Translations under genes and position numbers: made by a program
The notes under the pieces: model-generated
What the model saw: the letters and a program-made list of their open reading frames with translations, nothing else
Told to the model about the DNA's origin: nothing
Databases searched by the model: none
In this document: positions 34,109-49,700 of the stretch, piece by piece
How positions within the stretch are numbered: the stretch's first letter is position 1
Layout of the letters: every line of letters begins with the position of its first letter
From: Nemertoderma westbladi
Lineage: Eukaryota > Xenacoelomorpha > Nemertodermatida > Nemertodermatidae
DNA length: 64,000 bases
Direction of reading: 5' to 3'
NCBI GenBank assembly: GCA_032718475.1
Contig: JAUCBJ010009114.1
Coordinates: 1-64,000, forward strand

Positions 34109-37100
34109 CATACAAGATGGGATACAATTCATACAAGAGGGGATACAATTCATACAAGAGGGGATACAATTCATACAAGAGAGGATACAATTCATACAAG
34201 AGTGGATACAATTCATACAAGATGGGATACAATTCATACAAGAGGGGATACTATTCATACAAGAGAGGATACAATTCATACACGAGAGGATACAATTCAT
34301 ACAAGAGGGGATACAATTCATACAAGAGGGGATACAATTCATACAAGAGGGGATACAATTCATACAAGAGGGGATACAATTCATACAAGAGGGGATACAA
34401 TTCATACAAGAGTGGATACAATTCATACAAGAGGGGATACAATTCATACAAGAGGGGATACAATTCATACAAGATGGGATACAATTCATACACGAGAGGA
34501 TACAATTCATACAAGAGGGGATACAATTCATACAAGAGGGGATACAATTCATACAAGAGGGGATACAATTCATACAAGAGTGGATACAATTCATACAAGA
34601 TGGGATACAATTCATACAAGAGGGGATACAATTCATACAAGAGGGGATACAATTCATACAAGAGAGGATACAATTCATACAAGAGTGGATACAATTCATA
34701 CAAGATGGGATACAATTCATACAAGAGGGGATACAATTCATACACGAGAGGATACAATTCATACAAGATGGGATACAATTCATACAAGAGGGGATACAAT
34801 TCATACAAGAGTGGATACAATTCATACAAGAGGGGATACAATTCATACAAGAGGGGATACAATTCATACAAGAGGGGATACAATTCATACAAGAGAGGAT
34901 ACAATTCATACAAGAGGGGATACAATTCATACAAGAGGGGATACAATTCATACACGAGAGGATACAATTCATACAAGATGGGATACAATTCATACAAGAG
35001 GGGATACAATTCATACAAGAGTGGATACAATTCATACAAGATGGGATACAATTCATACAAGAGGGGATACAATTCATACACGAGAGGATACAATTCATAC
35101 AAGATGGGATACAATTCATACAAGAGGGGATACAATTCATACAAGATGGGATACAATTCATACACGAGAGGATACAATTCATACAAGAGGGGATACAATT
35201 CATACAAGAGGGGATACAATTCATACAAGAGGGGATACAATTCATACAAGAGGGGATACAATTCATACACGAGAGGATACAATTCATACAAGATGGGATA
35301 CAATTCATACAAGAGGGGATACAATTCATACAAGAGGGGATACAATTCATACAAGAGAGGATACAATTCATACAAGAGGGGATACAATTCATACAAGAGG
35401 GGGTACAATTCATACAAGAGGGGATACAATTCATACAAGAGGGGATACAATTCATACAAGAGGGGGTACAACTGATACAAGAGAGGATACAATTCATACA
35501 AGAGGGGATACAATTCATACAAGAGAGGATACAATTCATACAAGAGGGGGTACAATTCATACAAGAGGGGATACAATTCATACAAGAGGGGATACAATTC
35601 ATACAAGAGGGGATACAACTGATACAAGAGTGGATACAATTCATACAAGAGTGGATACAATTCATACAAGAGGGGATACAATTCATACAAGAGGGGATAC
35701 AACTGATACAAGAGGGGATACAATTCATACAAGAGGGGATACAATTCATACAAGAGTGGATACAATTCATACAAGAGGGGATACAACTGATACAAGAGAG
35801 GATACAATTCATACAAGAGAGGATACAATTCATACAAGAGAGGATACAATTCATACAAGATGGGATACAATTCATACAAGAGAGGATACAATTCATACAA
35901 GAGGGGATACAATTCATACAAGAGAGGATACAATTCATACAAGAGTGGATACAATTCATACAAGAGGGGATACAATTCATACAAGAGGGGGTACAATTCA
36001 TACAAGAGTGGATACAATTCATACAAGATGGGATACAATTCATACAAGAGGGGATACAATTCATACAAGAGAGGATACAATTCATACAAGAGAGGATACA
36101 ATTCATACAAGAGGGGATACAACTGATACAAGAGAGGATACAATTCATACAAGAGAGGATACAATTCATACAAGAGGGGATACAATTCATACAAGAGGGG
36201 ATACAATTCATACAAGAGGGGATACAATTCATACAAGAGGGGATACAACTGATACAAGAGAGGATACAATTCATACAAGAGAGGATACAATTCATACAAG
36301 AGAGGATACAATTCATACAAGAGGGGATACAATTCATACAAGAGGGGATACAATTCATACAAGAGGGGATACAATTCATACAAGAGGGGATACAATTCAT
36401 ACAAGAGGGGATACAATTCATACAAGAGGGGATACAATTCATACAAGAGGGGATACAATTCATACAAGAGGGGATACAATTCATACAAGAGGGGATACAA
36501 TTCATACAAGAGGGGATACAATTCATACAAGAGGGGATACAACTGATACAAGAGAGGATACAATTCATACAAGAGAGGATACAATTCATACAAGAGTGGA
36601 TACAATTCATACAAGAGGGGATACAACTGATACAAGAGAGGATACAATTCATACAAGAGAGGATACAATTCATACAAGAGTGGATACAATTCATACAAGA
36701 GGGGATACAACTGATACAAGAGAGGATACAATTCATACAAGAGAGGATACAATTCATACAAGAGAGGATACAATTCATACAAGAGGGGATACAATTCATA
36801 CAAGAGGGGATACAATTCATACAAGAGGGGATACAATTCATACAAGAGGGGATACAACTGATACAAGAGAGGATACAATTCATACAAGAGAGGATACAAT
36901 TCATACAAGAGAGGATACAATTCATACAAGAGGGGATACAATTCATACAAGAGGGGATACAATTCATACAAGAGGGGATACAATTCATACAAGAGGGGAT
37001 ACAATTCATACAAGAGGGGATACAATTCATACAAGAGGGGATACAATTCATACAAGAGGGGATACAATTCATACAAGAGAGGATACAATTCATACAAGAG

Positions 37101-39762
37101 AGGATACAATTCATACAAGAGGGGATACAATTCATACAAGAGGGGATACAATTCATACAAGAGGGGATACAATTCATACAAGAGGGGATACAATTCATAC
37201 AAGAGGGGATACAATTCATACAAGAGGGGATACAATTCATACAAGAGGGGATACAATTCATACAAGAGGGGATACAATTCATACAAGAGAGGATACAATT
37301 CATACAAGAGAGGATACAATTCATACAAGAGGGGATACAATTCATACAAGAGGGGATACAATTCATACAAGAGGGGATACAATTCATACAAGAGGGGATA
37401 CAATTCATACAAGAGGAGATACAATTCATACAAGAGAGGATACAATTCATACAAGAGGGGATACAATTCATACAAGAGAGGATACAATTCATACAAGAGG
37501 GGATACAACTGATACAAGAGGGGATACAATTCATACAAGAGGGGATACAATTCATACAAGAGGGGATACAATTCATACAAGAGGGGATACAATTCATACA
37601 AGAGGGGATACAATTGATACAAGAGGGGATACAATTCATACAAGAGCAGATACAATTCATACAAGAGAGGATACAATTCATACAAGAGGGGATACAATTC
37701 ATACAAGAGAGGATACAACTGATACAAGAGAGGATACAATTCATACAAGAGGGGATACAATTCATACAAGAGCAGATACAATTCATACAAGAGAGGATAC
37801 AATTCATACAAGAGGGGATACAATTCATACAAGAGAGGATACAACTGATACAAGAGAGGATACAATTCATACAAGAGAGGATACAATTCATACAAGAGGG
37901 GATACAATTCATACAAGAGAGGATACAACTGATACAAGAGAGGATACAATTCATACAAGAGAGGATACAATTCATACAAGAGGGGATACAACTGATACAA
38001 GAGGGGATACAATTCATACAAGAGGGGATACAATTCATACAAGAGCAGATACAATTCATACAAGAGAGGATACAATTCATACAAGAGGGGATACAATTCA
38101 TACAAGAGAGGATACAACTGATACAAGAGAGGATACAATTCATACAAGAGAGGATACAATTCATACAAGAGAGGATACAATTCATACAAGAGGGGATACA
38201 ATTCATACAAGAGGGGATACAATTCATACAAGAGGGGATACAATTCATACAAGAGGGGATACAATTCATACAAGAGGGGATACAATTCATACAAGAGGGG
38301 ATACAATTCATACAAGAGGGGATACAATTCATACAAGAGGGGATACAATTCATACAAGAGGGGATACAATTCATACAAGAGGGGATACAACTGATACAAG
38401 AGAGGATACAATTCATACAAGAGAGGATACAATTCATACAAGAGTGGATACAACTGATACAAGAGAGGATACAATTCATACAAGAGAGGATACAATTCAT
38501 ACAAGAGGGGATACAATTCATACAAGAGAGGATACAATTCATACAAGATGGGATACAATTTATACAAGAGGGGATACAATTCATACAAGAGTGGATACAA
38601 TTCATACAAGAGGGGATACAATTCATACAAGAGTGGATACAATTCATACAAGAGGGGATACAACTGATACAAGAGAGGATACAATTCATACAAGATGGGA
38701 TACAATTCATACAAGAGGGGGTACAACTGATACAAGAGAGGATACAACTGATACAAGAGGGGATACAATTCATACAAGGGGGGATACAATTCATACAAAA
38801 GAGGATACAATTCATACAAGAGGGGATACAATTCATACAAGATGGGATACAATTCATACAAGAGGGGATACAATTCATACAAGAGGGGATACAACTGATA
38901 CAAGAGAGGATACAATTCATACAAGAGGGGATACAATTCATACAAGAGGGGATACAATTCATACAAGAGTGGATACAATTCATACAAGAGGGGATACAAC
39001 TGATACAAGAGAGGATACAATTCATACAAGAGGGGGTACAACTGATACAAGAGGGGATACAACTGATACAAGAGGGGATACAATTCATACAAGGGGGGAT
39101 ACAATTCATACAAAAGAGGATACAATTCATACAAGAGGGGATACAATTCATACAAGAGGGGATACAACTGATACAAGAGAGGATACAATTCATACAAGAG
39201 GGGATACAATTCATACAAGAGGGGATACAATTCATACAAGAGTGGATACAATTCATACAAGAGGGGATACAACTGATACAAGAGAGGATACAATTCATAC
39301 AAGAGGGGATACAATTCATACAAGAGTGGATACAATTCATACAAGAGGGGATACAACTGATACAAGAGAGGATACAATTCATACAAGAGGGGATACAATT
39401 CATACAAGAGTGGATACAATTCATACAAGAGGGGATACAACTGATACAAGAGAGGATACAATTCATACAAGAGGGGATACAATTCATACAAGAGGGGATA
39501 CAATTCATACAAGAGGGGATACAATTCATACAAGAGGGGATACAATTCATACAAGAGAGGATACAATTCATACAAGAGGGGATACAATTCATACAAGAGT
39601 GGATACAATTCATACAAGAGGGGATACAACTGATACAAGAGAGGATACAATTCATACAAGAGAGGATACAATTCCTACAAGAAGGGATACAATTCATACA
39701 AGAGAGGATACAATTCATACAAGAGGGGATACAATTCATACAAGAGTGGATACAACTGATAC
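34109..39762 (+). repeat. 5,654-bp segment duplicated across the gap, copy 2
   Basis: Starts exactly at the end of the N gap and matches 28355-34008 at every marker checked. Most likely the overlapping end of a second contig. Confidence 0.85.
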
Positions 39763-41402
39763 AAGAGAGGATACAATTCATACAAGAGGGGATACAACTG
39801 ATACAAGAGAGGATACAATTCATACAAGAGGGGATACAACTGATACAAGAGAGGATACAATTCATACAAGAGAGGATACAATTCATACAAGAGAGGATAC
39901 AATTCATACAAGAGGGGATACAACTGATACAAGAGAGGATACAATTCATACAAGAGAGGATACAATTCATACAAGAGGGGATACAATTCATACAAGAGGG
40001 GATACAATTCATACAAGAGAGGATACAATTCATACAAGAGTGGATACAACTGATACAAGAGAGGATACAATTCATACAAGAGGGGATACAACTGATACAA
40101 GAGGGGATACAATTCATACAAGAGGGGTTACAATTCATACAAGAGGGGATACAATTCATACAAGAGTGGATACAATTCATACAAGAGGGGATACAACTGA
40201 TACAAGAGAGGATACAATTCATACAAGAGGGGATACAATTCATACAAGAGTGGATACAATTCATACAAGAGGGGATACAATTCATACAAGAGGGGATACA
40301 ATTCATACAAGAGGGGATACAATTCATACAAGAGTGGATACAATTCATACAAGAGGGGATACAACTGATACAAGAGAGGATACAATTCATACAAGAGGGG
40401 ATACAATTCATACAAGAGTGGATACAATTCATACAAGAGGGGATACAACTGATACAAGAGAGGATACAATTCATACAAGAGGGGATACAATTCATACAAG
40501 AGGGGATACAATTCATACAAGAGTGGATACAATTCATACAAGAGGGGATACAACTGATACAAGAGAGGATACAATTCATACAAGAGGGGATACAATTCAT
40601 ACAAGAGTGGATACAATTCATACAAGAGGGGATACAACTGATACAAGAGAGGATACAATTCATACAAGAGGGGATACAATTCATACAAGAGTGGATACAA
40701 TTCATACAAGAGGGGATACAACTGATACAAGAGAGGATACAATTCATACAAGAGGGGATACAATTCATACAAGAGGGGATACAATTCATACAAGAGGGGA
40801 TACAATTCATACAAGAGGGGATACAATTCATACAAGAGAGGATACAATTCATACAAGAGGGGATACAATTCATACAAGAGTGGATACAATTCATACAAGA
40901 GGGGATACAACTGATACAAGAGAGGATACAATTCATACAAGAGAGGATACAATTCCTACAAGAAGGGATACAATTCATACAAGAGAGGATACAATTCATA
41001 CAAGAGGGGATACAATTCATACAAGAGTGGATACAACTGATACAAGAGAGGATACAATTCATACAAGAGGGGATACAACTGATACAAGAGAGGATACAAT
41101 TCATACAAGAGGGGATACAACTGATACAAGAGAGGATACAATTCATACAAGAGAGGATACAATTCATACAAGAGAGGATACAATTCATACAAGAGGGGAT
41201 ACAACTGATACAAGAGAGGATACAATTCATACAAGAGAGGATACAATTCATACAAGAGGGGATACAATTCATACAAGAGGGGATACAATTCATACAAGAG
41301 AGGATACAATTCATACAAGAGTGGATACAACTGATACAAGAGAGGATACAATTCATACAAGAGGGGATACAACTGATACAAGAGGGGATACAATTCATAC
41401 AA
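39095..41402 (+). repeat. higher-order duplication, period 1,281 bp (61 units)
   Basis: The rare unit ATTCCTACAAGAAGGG occurs at 39671 and 40952. Variant order over about 1 kb (39095-40121) matches that 1,281 bp later (40376-41402), then diverges. Unlike the gap repeat, this one lies within a contig and is probably real. Confidence 0.75.
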
Positions 41403-43799
41403 GAGGGGTTACAATTCATACAAGAGGGGATACAATTCATACAAGAGGGGATACAATTCATACAAGAGAGGATACAATTCATACAAGAGTGGATACAACT
41501 GATACAAGAGAGGATACAATTCATACAAGAGGGGATACAACTGATACAAGAGGGGATACAATTCATACAAGAGTGGATACAATTCATACAAGAGGGGATA
41601 CAACTCATACAAGAGAGGATACAATTCATACAAGAGTGGATACAACTGATACAAGAGAGGATACAATTCATACAAGAGGGGATACAACTGATACAAGAGG
41701 GGATACAACTGATACAAGAGGGGATACAATTCATACAAGAGAGGTTACAATTCATACAAGAGGGGATACAATTCATACAAGAGAGGATACAATTCATACA
41801 AGAGTGGATACAACTGATACAAGAGAGGATACAATTCATACAAGAGGGGATACAACTGATACAAGAGGGGATACAACTGATACAAGAGGGGATACAATTC
41901 ATACAAGAGAGGTTACAATTCATACAAGAGGGGATACAATTCATACAAGAGAGGATACAATTCATACAAGAGTGGATACAACTGATACAAGAGAGGATAC
42001 AATTCATACAAGAGGGGATACAACTGATACAAGAGGGGATACAACTGATACAAGAGGGGATACAATTCATACAAGAGGGGTTACAATTCATACAAGAGGG
42101 GTTACAATTCATACAAGAGGGGATACAACTGATACAAGAGAGGATACAATTCATACAAGAGAGGATACAATTCATACAAGAGGGGATACAATTCATACAA
42201 GAGGGGATACAATTCATACAAGAGAGGATACAATTCATACAAGAGTGGATACAACTGATACAAGAGAGGATACAATTCATACAAGAGGGGATACAACTGA
42301 TACAAGAGAGGATACAATTCATACAAGAGGGGATACAACTGATACAAGAGAGGATACAATTCATACAAGAGGGGATACAACTGATACAAGAGGGGATACA
42401 ATTCATACAAGAGGGGTTACAACTGATACAAGAGAGGATACAATTCATACAAGAGGGGATACAACTGATACAAGAGAGGATACAATTCATACAGGAGTGG
42501 ATACAATTCATACACGAGAGGATACAATTCATACAAGAGGGGATACAATTCATACAAGAGTGGATACAATTCATACAAGAGTGGATACAATTCATACAAG
42601 AGGGGATACAATTCATACAAGAGGGGATACAATTCATACAAGAGGGGATACAATTCATACAAGAGAGGATACAATTCATACAAGAGTGGATACAACTGAT
42701 ACAAGAGAGGATACAATTCATACAAGAGGGGATACAACTGATACAAGAGAGGATACAATTCATACAAGAGGGGATACAACTGATACAAGAGAGGATACAA
42801 TTCATACAAGAGGGGTTACAACTGATACAAGAGGGGATACAATTCATACAAGAGAGGATGCAATTCATACAAGAGGGGATACAATTCATACAAGAGAGGA
42901 TACAATTCATACAAGAGGGGATACAACTGATACAAGAGGGGATACAATTCATACAAGAGGGGTTACAACTGATACAAGAGAGGATACAATTCATACAAGA
43001 GGGGATACAATTCATACAAGAGGGGATACAATACATACAAGAGGGGATACAATTCATACAAGAGGGGATACAACTGATACAAGAGAGGATACAATTCATA
43101 CAAGAGAGGATACAATTCATACAAGAGGGGATACAATTCATACAAGAGGGGATACAATTCATACAAGAGAGGATACAATTCATACAAGAGTGGATACAAC
43201 TGATACAAGAGAGGATACAATTCATACAAGAGGGGATACAACTGATACAAGAGAGGATACAATTCATACAAGAGGGGATACAACTGATACAAGAGAGGAT
43301 ACAATTCATACAAGAGAGGATACAATTCATACAGGAGAGGATACAATTCATACAAGAGAGGATACAATTCATACAAGATGGGATACAATTCATACAAGAG
43401 GGGATACAATTCATATAAGAGGGGATACAACTGATACAAGAGGGGATACAATTCATACAAGAGAGGATACAATTCATACAAGAGGGGATACAACTGATAC
43501 AAGAGAGGATACAATTCATACAAGAGGGGATACAATTCATACAAGAGGGGATACAATTCATACAAGAGGGGTTACAACTGATACAAGAGAGGATACAATT
43601 CATACAAGAGGGGTTACAACTGATACAAGAGAGGATACAATTCATACAAGAGGGGTTACAACTGATACAAGAGAGGATACAATTCATACAAGAGGGGATA
43701 CAACTGATACAAGAGAGGATACAATTCATACAAGAGGGGATACAATTCATACAAGAGGGGATACAATTCATACAAGAGGGGTTACAACTGATACAAGAG

Positions 43800-46700
43800 A
43801 GGATACAATTCATACAAGAGGGGTTACAATTCATACAAGAGGGGATACAATTCATACAAGAGGGGTTACAACTGATACAAGAGAGGATACAATTCATACA
43901 AGAGGGGTTACAACTGATACAAGAGGGGTTACAACTGATACAAGAGAGGATACAATTCATACAAGAGGGGTTACAACTGATACAAGAGAGGATACAATTC
44001 ATACAAGAGGGGTTACAATTCATACAAGAGGGGATACAATTCATACAAGAGGGGTTACAACTGATACAAGAGAGGATACAATTCATACAAGAGGGGTTAC
44101 AATTCATACAAGAGGGGATACAATTCATACAAGAGGGGATACAATTCATACAAGAGGGGTTACAACTGATACAAGAGAGGATACAATTCATACAAGAGGG
44201 GTTACAACTGATACAAGAGAGGATACAATTCATACAAGAGGGGTTACAATTCATACAAGAGAGGATACAATTCATACAGGAGAGGATACAATTCATACAA
44301 GAGGGGATACAATTCATACAAGAGGGGTTACAACTGATACAAGAGAGGATACAATTCATACAAGAGGGGTTACAACTGATACAAGAGAGGATACAATTCA
44401 TACAAGAGGGGTTACAACTGATACAAGAGAGGATACAATTCATACAAGAGGGGATACAATTCATACAAGAGGGGATACAATTCATACAAGAGGGGATACA
44501 ATTCATACAAGAGAGGATACAATTCATACAAGAGTGGATACAACTGATACAAGAGAGGATACAATTCATACAAGAGGGGATACAATTCATACAAGAGGGG
44601 ATACAATTCATACAAGAGGGGATACAATTCATACAAGAGGGGATACAATTCATACAAGAGGGGATACAATTCATACAAGAGGGGATACAATTCATACAAG
44701 AGTGGATACAACTGATACAAGAGAGGATACAATTCATACAAGATGGGATACAATTCATACAGGAGAGGATACAATTCATACAAGAGTGGATACAACTGAT
44801 ACAAGAGAGGATACAATTCATACAAGAGGGGTTACAATTCATACAAGAGGGGATACAATTCATACAAGAGTGGATACAACTGATACAAGAGAGGATACAA
44901 TTCATACAAGATGGGATACAATTCATACAGGAGAGGATACAATTCATACAAGAGTGGATACAACTGATACAAGAGAGGATACAATTCATACAAGAGGGGT
45001 TACAATTCATACAAGAGGGGATACAATTCATACAAGAGAGGATACAATTCATACAAGAGTGGATACAACTGATACAAGAGAGGATACAATTCATACAAGA
45101 GGGGTTACAATTCATACAAGAGGGGATACAATTCATACAAGAGTGGATACAACTGATACAAGAGAGGATACAATTCATACAAGAGGGGATACAATTCATA
45201 CAAGAGTGGATACAATTCATACAAGAGGGGATACAACTGATACAAGAGGGGATACAATTCATACAAGAGGGGTTACAACTGATACAAGAGGGGATACAAT
45301 TCATACAGGAGTGGATACAATTCATACAAGATGGGATACAATTCATACAAGAGAGGATACAATTCATACAAGAGGGGTTACAACTGATACAAGAGAGGAT
45401 ACAATTCATACAAGAGGGGTTACAACTGATACAAGAGAGGATACAATTCATACAAGAGGGGTTACAACTGATACAAGAGAGGATACAATTCATACAGGAG
45501 TGGATACAATTCATACAAGAGAGGATACAATTCATACAAGAGAGGATACAATTCATACAAGAGGGGATACAATTCATACAAGAGAGGATACAATTCATAC
45601 AAGAGAGGATACAATTCATACAAGAGGGGATACAATTCATACAAGAGGGGTTACAACTGATACAAGAGAGGATACAATTCATACAAGATGGGATACAACT
45701 GATACAAGAGAGGATACAATTCATACAAGAGGGGTTACAACTGATACAAGAGAGGATACAATTCATACAGGAGTGGATACAATTCATACAAGAGGGGATA
45801 CAATTCATACAAGAGGGGTTACAACTGATACAAGAGAGGATACAATTCATACAAGAGGGGATACAATTCATACAAGATGGGATACAATTCATACAAGAGA
45901 GGATACAATTCATACAAGAGAGGATACAATTCATACAAGAGAGGATACAATTCATACAAGAGGGGATACAATTCATACAAGATGGGATACAATTCATACA
46001 AGAGAGGATACAATTCATACAAGAGAGGATACAATTCATACAAGAGGGGTTACAACTGATACAAGAGAGGATACAATTCATACAAGAGGGGATACAATTC
46101 ATACAAGAGGGGTTACAACTGATACAAGAGAGGATACAATTCATACAAGAGGGGTTACAACTGATACAAGAGAGGATACAATTCATACAGGAGTGGATAC
46201 AATTCATACAGGAGTGGATACAATTCATACAAGAGAGGATACAATTCATACAAGAGGGGATACAATTCATACAAGATGGGATACAATTCATACAAGAGAG
46301 GATACAATTCATACAAGAGAGGATACAATTCATACAAGAGGGGTTACAACTGATACAAGAGAGGATACAATTCATACAAGAGGGGATACAATTCATACAG
46401 GAGAGGATACAATTCATACAAGAGGGGATACAATTCATACAAGAGAGGATACAATTCATACAAGAGGGGTTACAATTCATACAAGAGGGGATACAATTCA
46501 TACAAGAGGGGATACAATTCATACAGGAGTGGATACAATTCATACAAGAGAGGATACAATTCATACAAGAGGGGATACAATTCATACAAGAGAGGATACA
46601 ATTCATACAAGAGAGGATACAATTCATACAAGAGGGGTTACAACTGATACAAGAGGGGATACAATTCATACAAGAGGGGATACAATTCATACAAGAGAGG

Positions 46701-49700
46701 ATACAATTCATACAGGAGTGGATACAATTCATACAAGAGAGGATACAATTCATACAAGAGGGGATACAATTCATACAAGATGGGATACAATTCATACAAG
46801 AGAGGATACAATTCATACAAGAGAGGATACAATTCATACAAGAGGGGTTACAACTGATACAAGAGAGGATACAATTCATACAAGAGGGGATACAATTCAT
46901 ACAAGAGGGGTTACAACTGATACAAGAGAGGATACAATTCATACAAGAGGGGTTACAACTGATACAAGAGAGGATACAATTCATACAGGAGTGGATACAA
47001 TTCATACAAGAGAGGATACAATTCATACAAGATGGGATACAACTGATACAAGAGAGGATACAATTCATACAAGAGGGGTTACAACTGATACAAGAGAGGA
47101 TACAATTCATACAGGAGTGGATACAATTCATACAAGAGAGGATACAATTCATACAAGATGGGATACAACTGATACAAGAGGGGATACAATTCATACAAGA
47201 GGGGTTACAACTGATACAAGAGAGGATACAATTCATACAAGAGGGGATACAATTCATACAAGAGGGGTTACAACTGATACAAGAGAGGATACAATTCATA
47301 CAAGAGGGGTTACAACTGATACAAGAGAGGATACAATTCATACAGGAGTGGATACAATTCATACAAGAGGGGATACAATTCATACAAGAGAGGATACAAT
47401 TCATACAAGAGGGGATACAATTCATACAAGATGGGATACAACTGATACAAGAGTGGATACAATTCATACAAGATGGGATACAACTGATACAAGAGTGGAT
47501 ACAATTCATACAAGAGAGGATACAATTCATACAAGAGGGGTTACAATTCATACAGGAGAGGATACAATTCATACAAGATGGGATACAACTGATACAAGAG
47601 TGGATACAATTCATACAAGAGAGGATACAATTCATACAAGAGGGGTTACAATTCATACAGGAGAGGATACAATTCATACAAGAGTGGATACAATTCATAC
47701 AAGAGGGGTTACAACTGATACAAGAGAGGATACAATTCATACAAGAGGGGTTACAATTCATACAGGAGAGGATACAATTCATACAAGAGGGGATACAATT
47801 CATACAAGAGGGGTTACAACTGATACAAGAGAGGATACAATTCATACAAGAGGGGTTACAATTCATACAGGAGAGGATACAATTCATACAAGAGAGGATA
47901 CAATTCATACAAGAGGGGATACAATTCATACAAGAGGGGATACAATTCATACAAGAGGGGATACAATTCATACAAGAGAGGATACAATTCATACAAGAGA
48001 GGATACAATTCATACAAGAGGGGATACAATTCATACAAGAGGGGATACAATTCATACAAGAGGGGATACAATTCATACAAGAGGGGATACAATTCATACA
48101 AGAGAGGATACAATTCATACAAGAGAGGATACAATTCATACAAGAGGGGATACAATTCATACAAGAGGGGATACAATTCATACAAGAGAGGATACAATTC
48201 ATACAAGAGAGGATACAATTCATACAAGAGGGGTTACAACTGATACAAGAGAGGATACAATTCATACAAGAGGGGATACAATTCATACAAGAGGGGATAC
48301 AATTCATACAAGAGGGGATACAATTCATACAAGAGGGGATACAATTCATACAAGAGGGGATACAATTCATACAAGAGAGGATACAATTCATACAAGAGAG
48401 GATACAATTCATACAAGAGGGGATACAATTCATACAAGAGGGGATACAATTCATACAAGAGAGGATACAATTCATACAAGAGAGGATACAATTCATACAA
48501 GAGGGGTTACAACTGATACAAGAGAGGATACAATTCATACAAGAGGGGATACAATTCATACAAGAGGGGATACAATTCATACAAGAGTGGATACAATTCA
48601 TACAAGAGAGGATACAATTCATACAAGAGGGGATACAATTCATACAAGAGGGGATACAATTCATACAAGAGGGGTTACAACTGATACAAGAGAGGATACA
48701 ATTCATACAAGAGGGGATACAATTCATACAAGAGGGGATACAATTCATACAAGATGGGATACAATTCATACAAGAGGGGATACAATTCATACAAGAGGGG
48801 TTACAACTGATACAAGAGAGGATACAATTCATACAAGAGAGGATACAATTCATACAAGAGGGGATACAATTCATACAAGAGGGGATACAATTCATACAAG
48901 AGGGGTTACAACTGATACAAGAGAGGATACAATTCATACAAGAGGGGATACAATTCATACAAGAGGGGATACAATTCATACAAGAGGGGTTACAACTGAT
49001 ACAAGAGTGGATACAATTCATACAAGAGAGGATACAATTCATACAAGAGGGGATACAATTCATACAAGAGGGGATACAATTCATACAAGAGGGGTTACAA
49101 CTGATACAAGAGAGGATACAATTCATACAAGAGGGGTTACAACTGATACAAGAGTGGATACAATTCATACAAGAGAGGATACAATTCATACAAGAGGGGA
49201 TACAATTCATACAAGAGGGGATACAATTCATACAAGAGGGGTTACAACTGATACAAGAGAGGATACAATTCATACAAGAGGGGATACAATTCATACAAGA
49301 GGGGATACAATTCATACAAGAGGGGTTACAACTGATACAAGAGGGGATACAATTCATACAAGAGGGGTTACAACTGATACAAGAGTGGATACAATTCATA
49401 CAAGAGAGGATACAATTCATACAAGAGGGGATACAATTCATACAAGAGGGGATACAATTCATACAAGAGGGGTTACAACTGATACAAGAGTGGATACAAT
49501 TCATACAAGAGAGGATACAATTCATACAAGAGGGGATACAATTCATACAAGAGGGGATACAATTCATACAAGAGGGGTTACAACTGATACAAGAGAGGAT
49601 ACAATTCATACAAGAGGGGATACAATTCATACAAGAGGGGATACAATTCATACAAGAGGGGATACAATTCATACAAGAGGGGATACAATTCATACAAGAG

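Noticed and set aside
31860-43418. Plus-strand repeat proteins (IQFIQEG, YNSYKRG types) and minus-strand YELYPLL types
   Set aside because: All are readings of the same 21-bp satellite, opened or closed by the CAACTGATAC, GGTTAC or rare variants; no gene signals.
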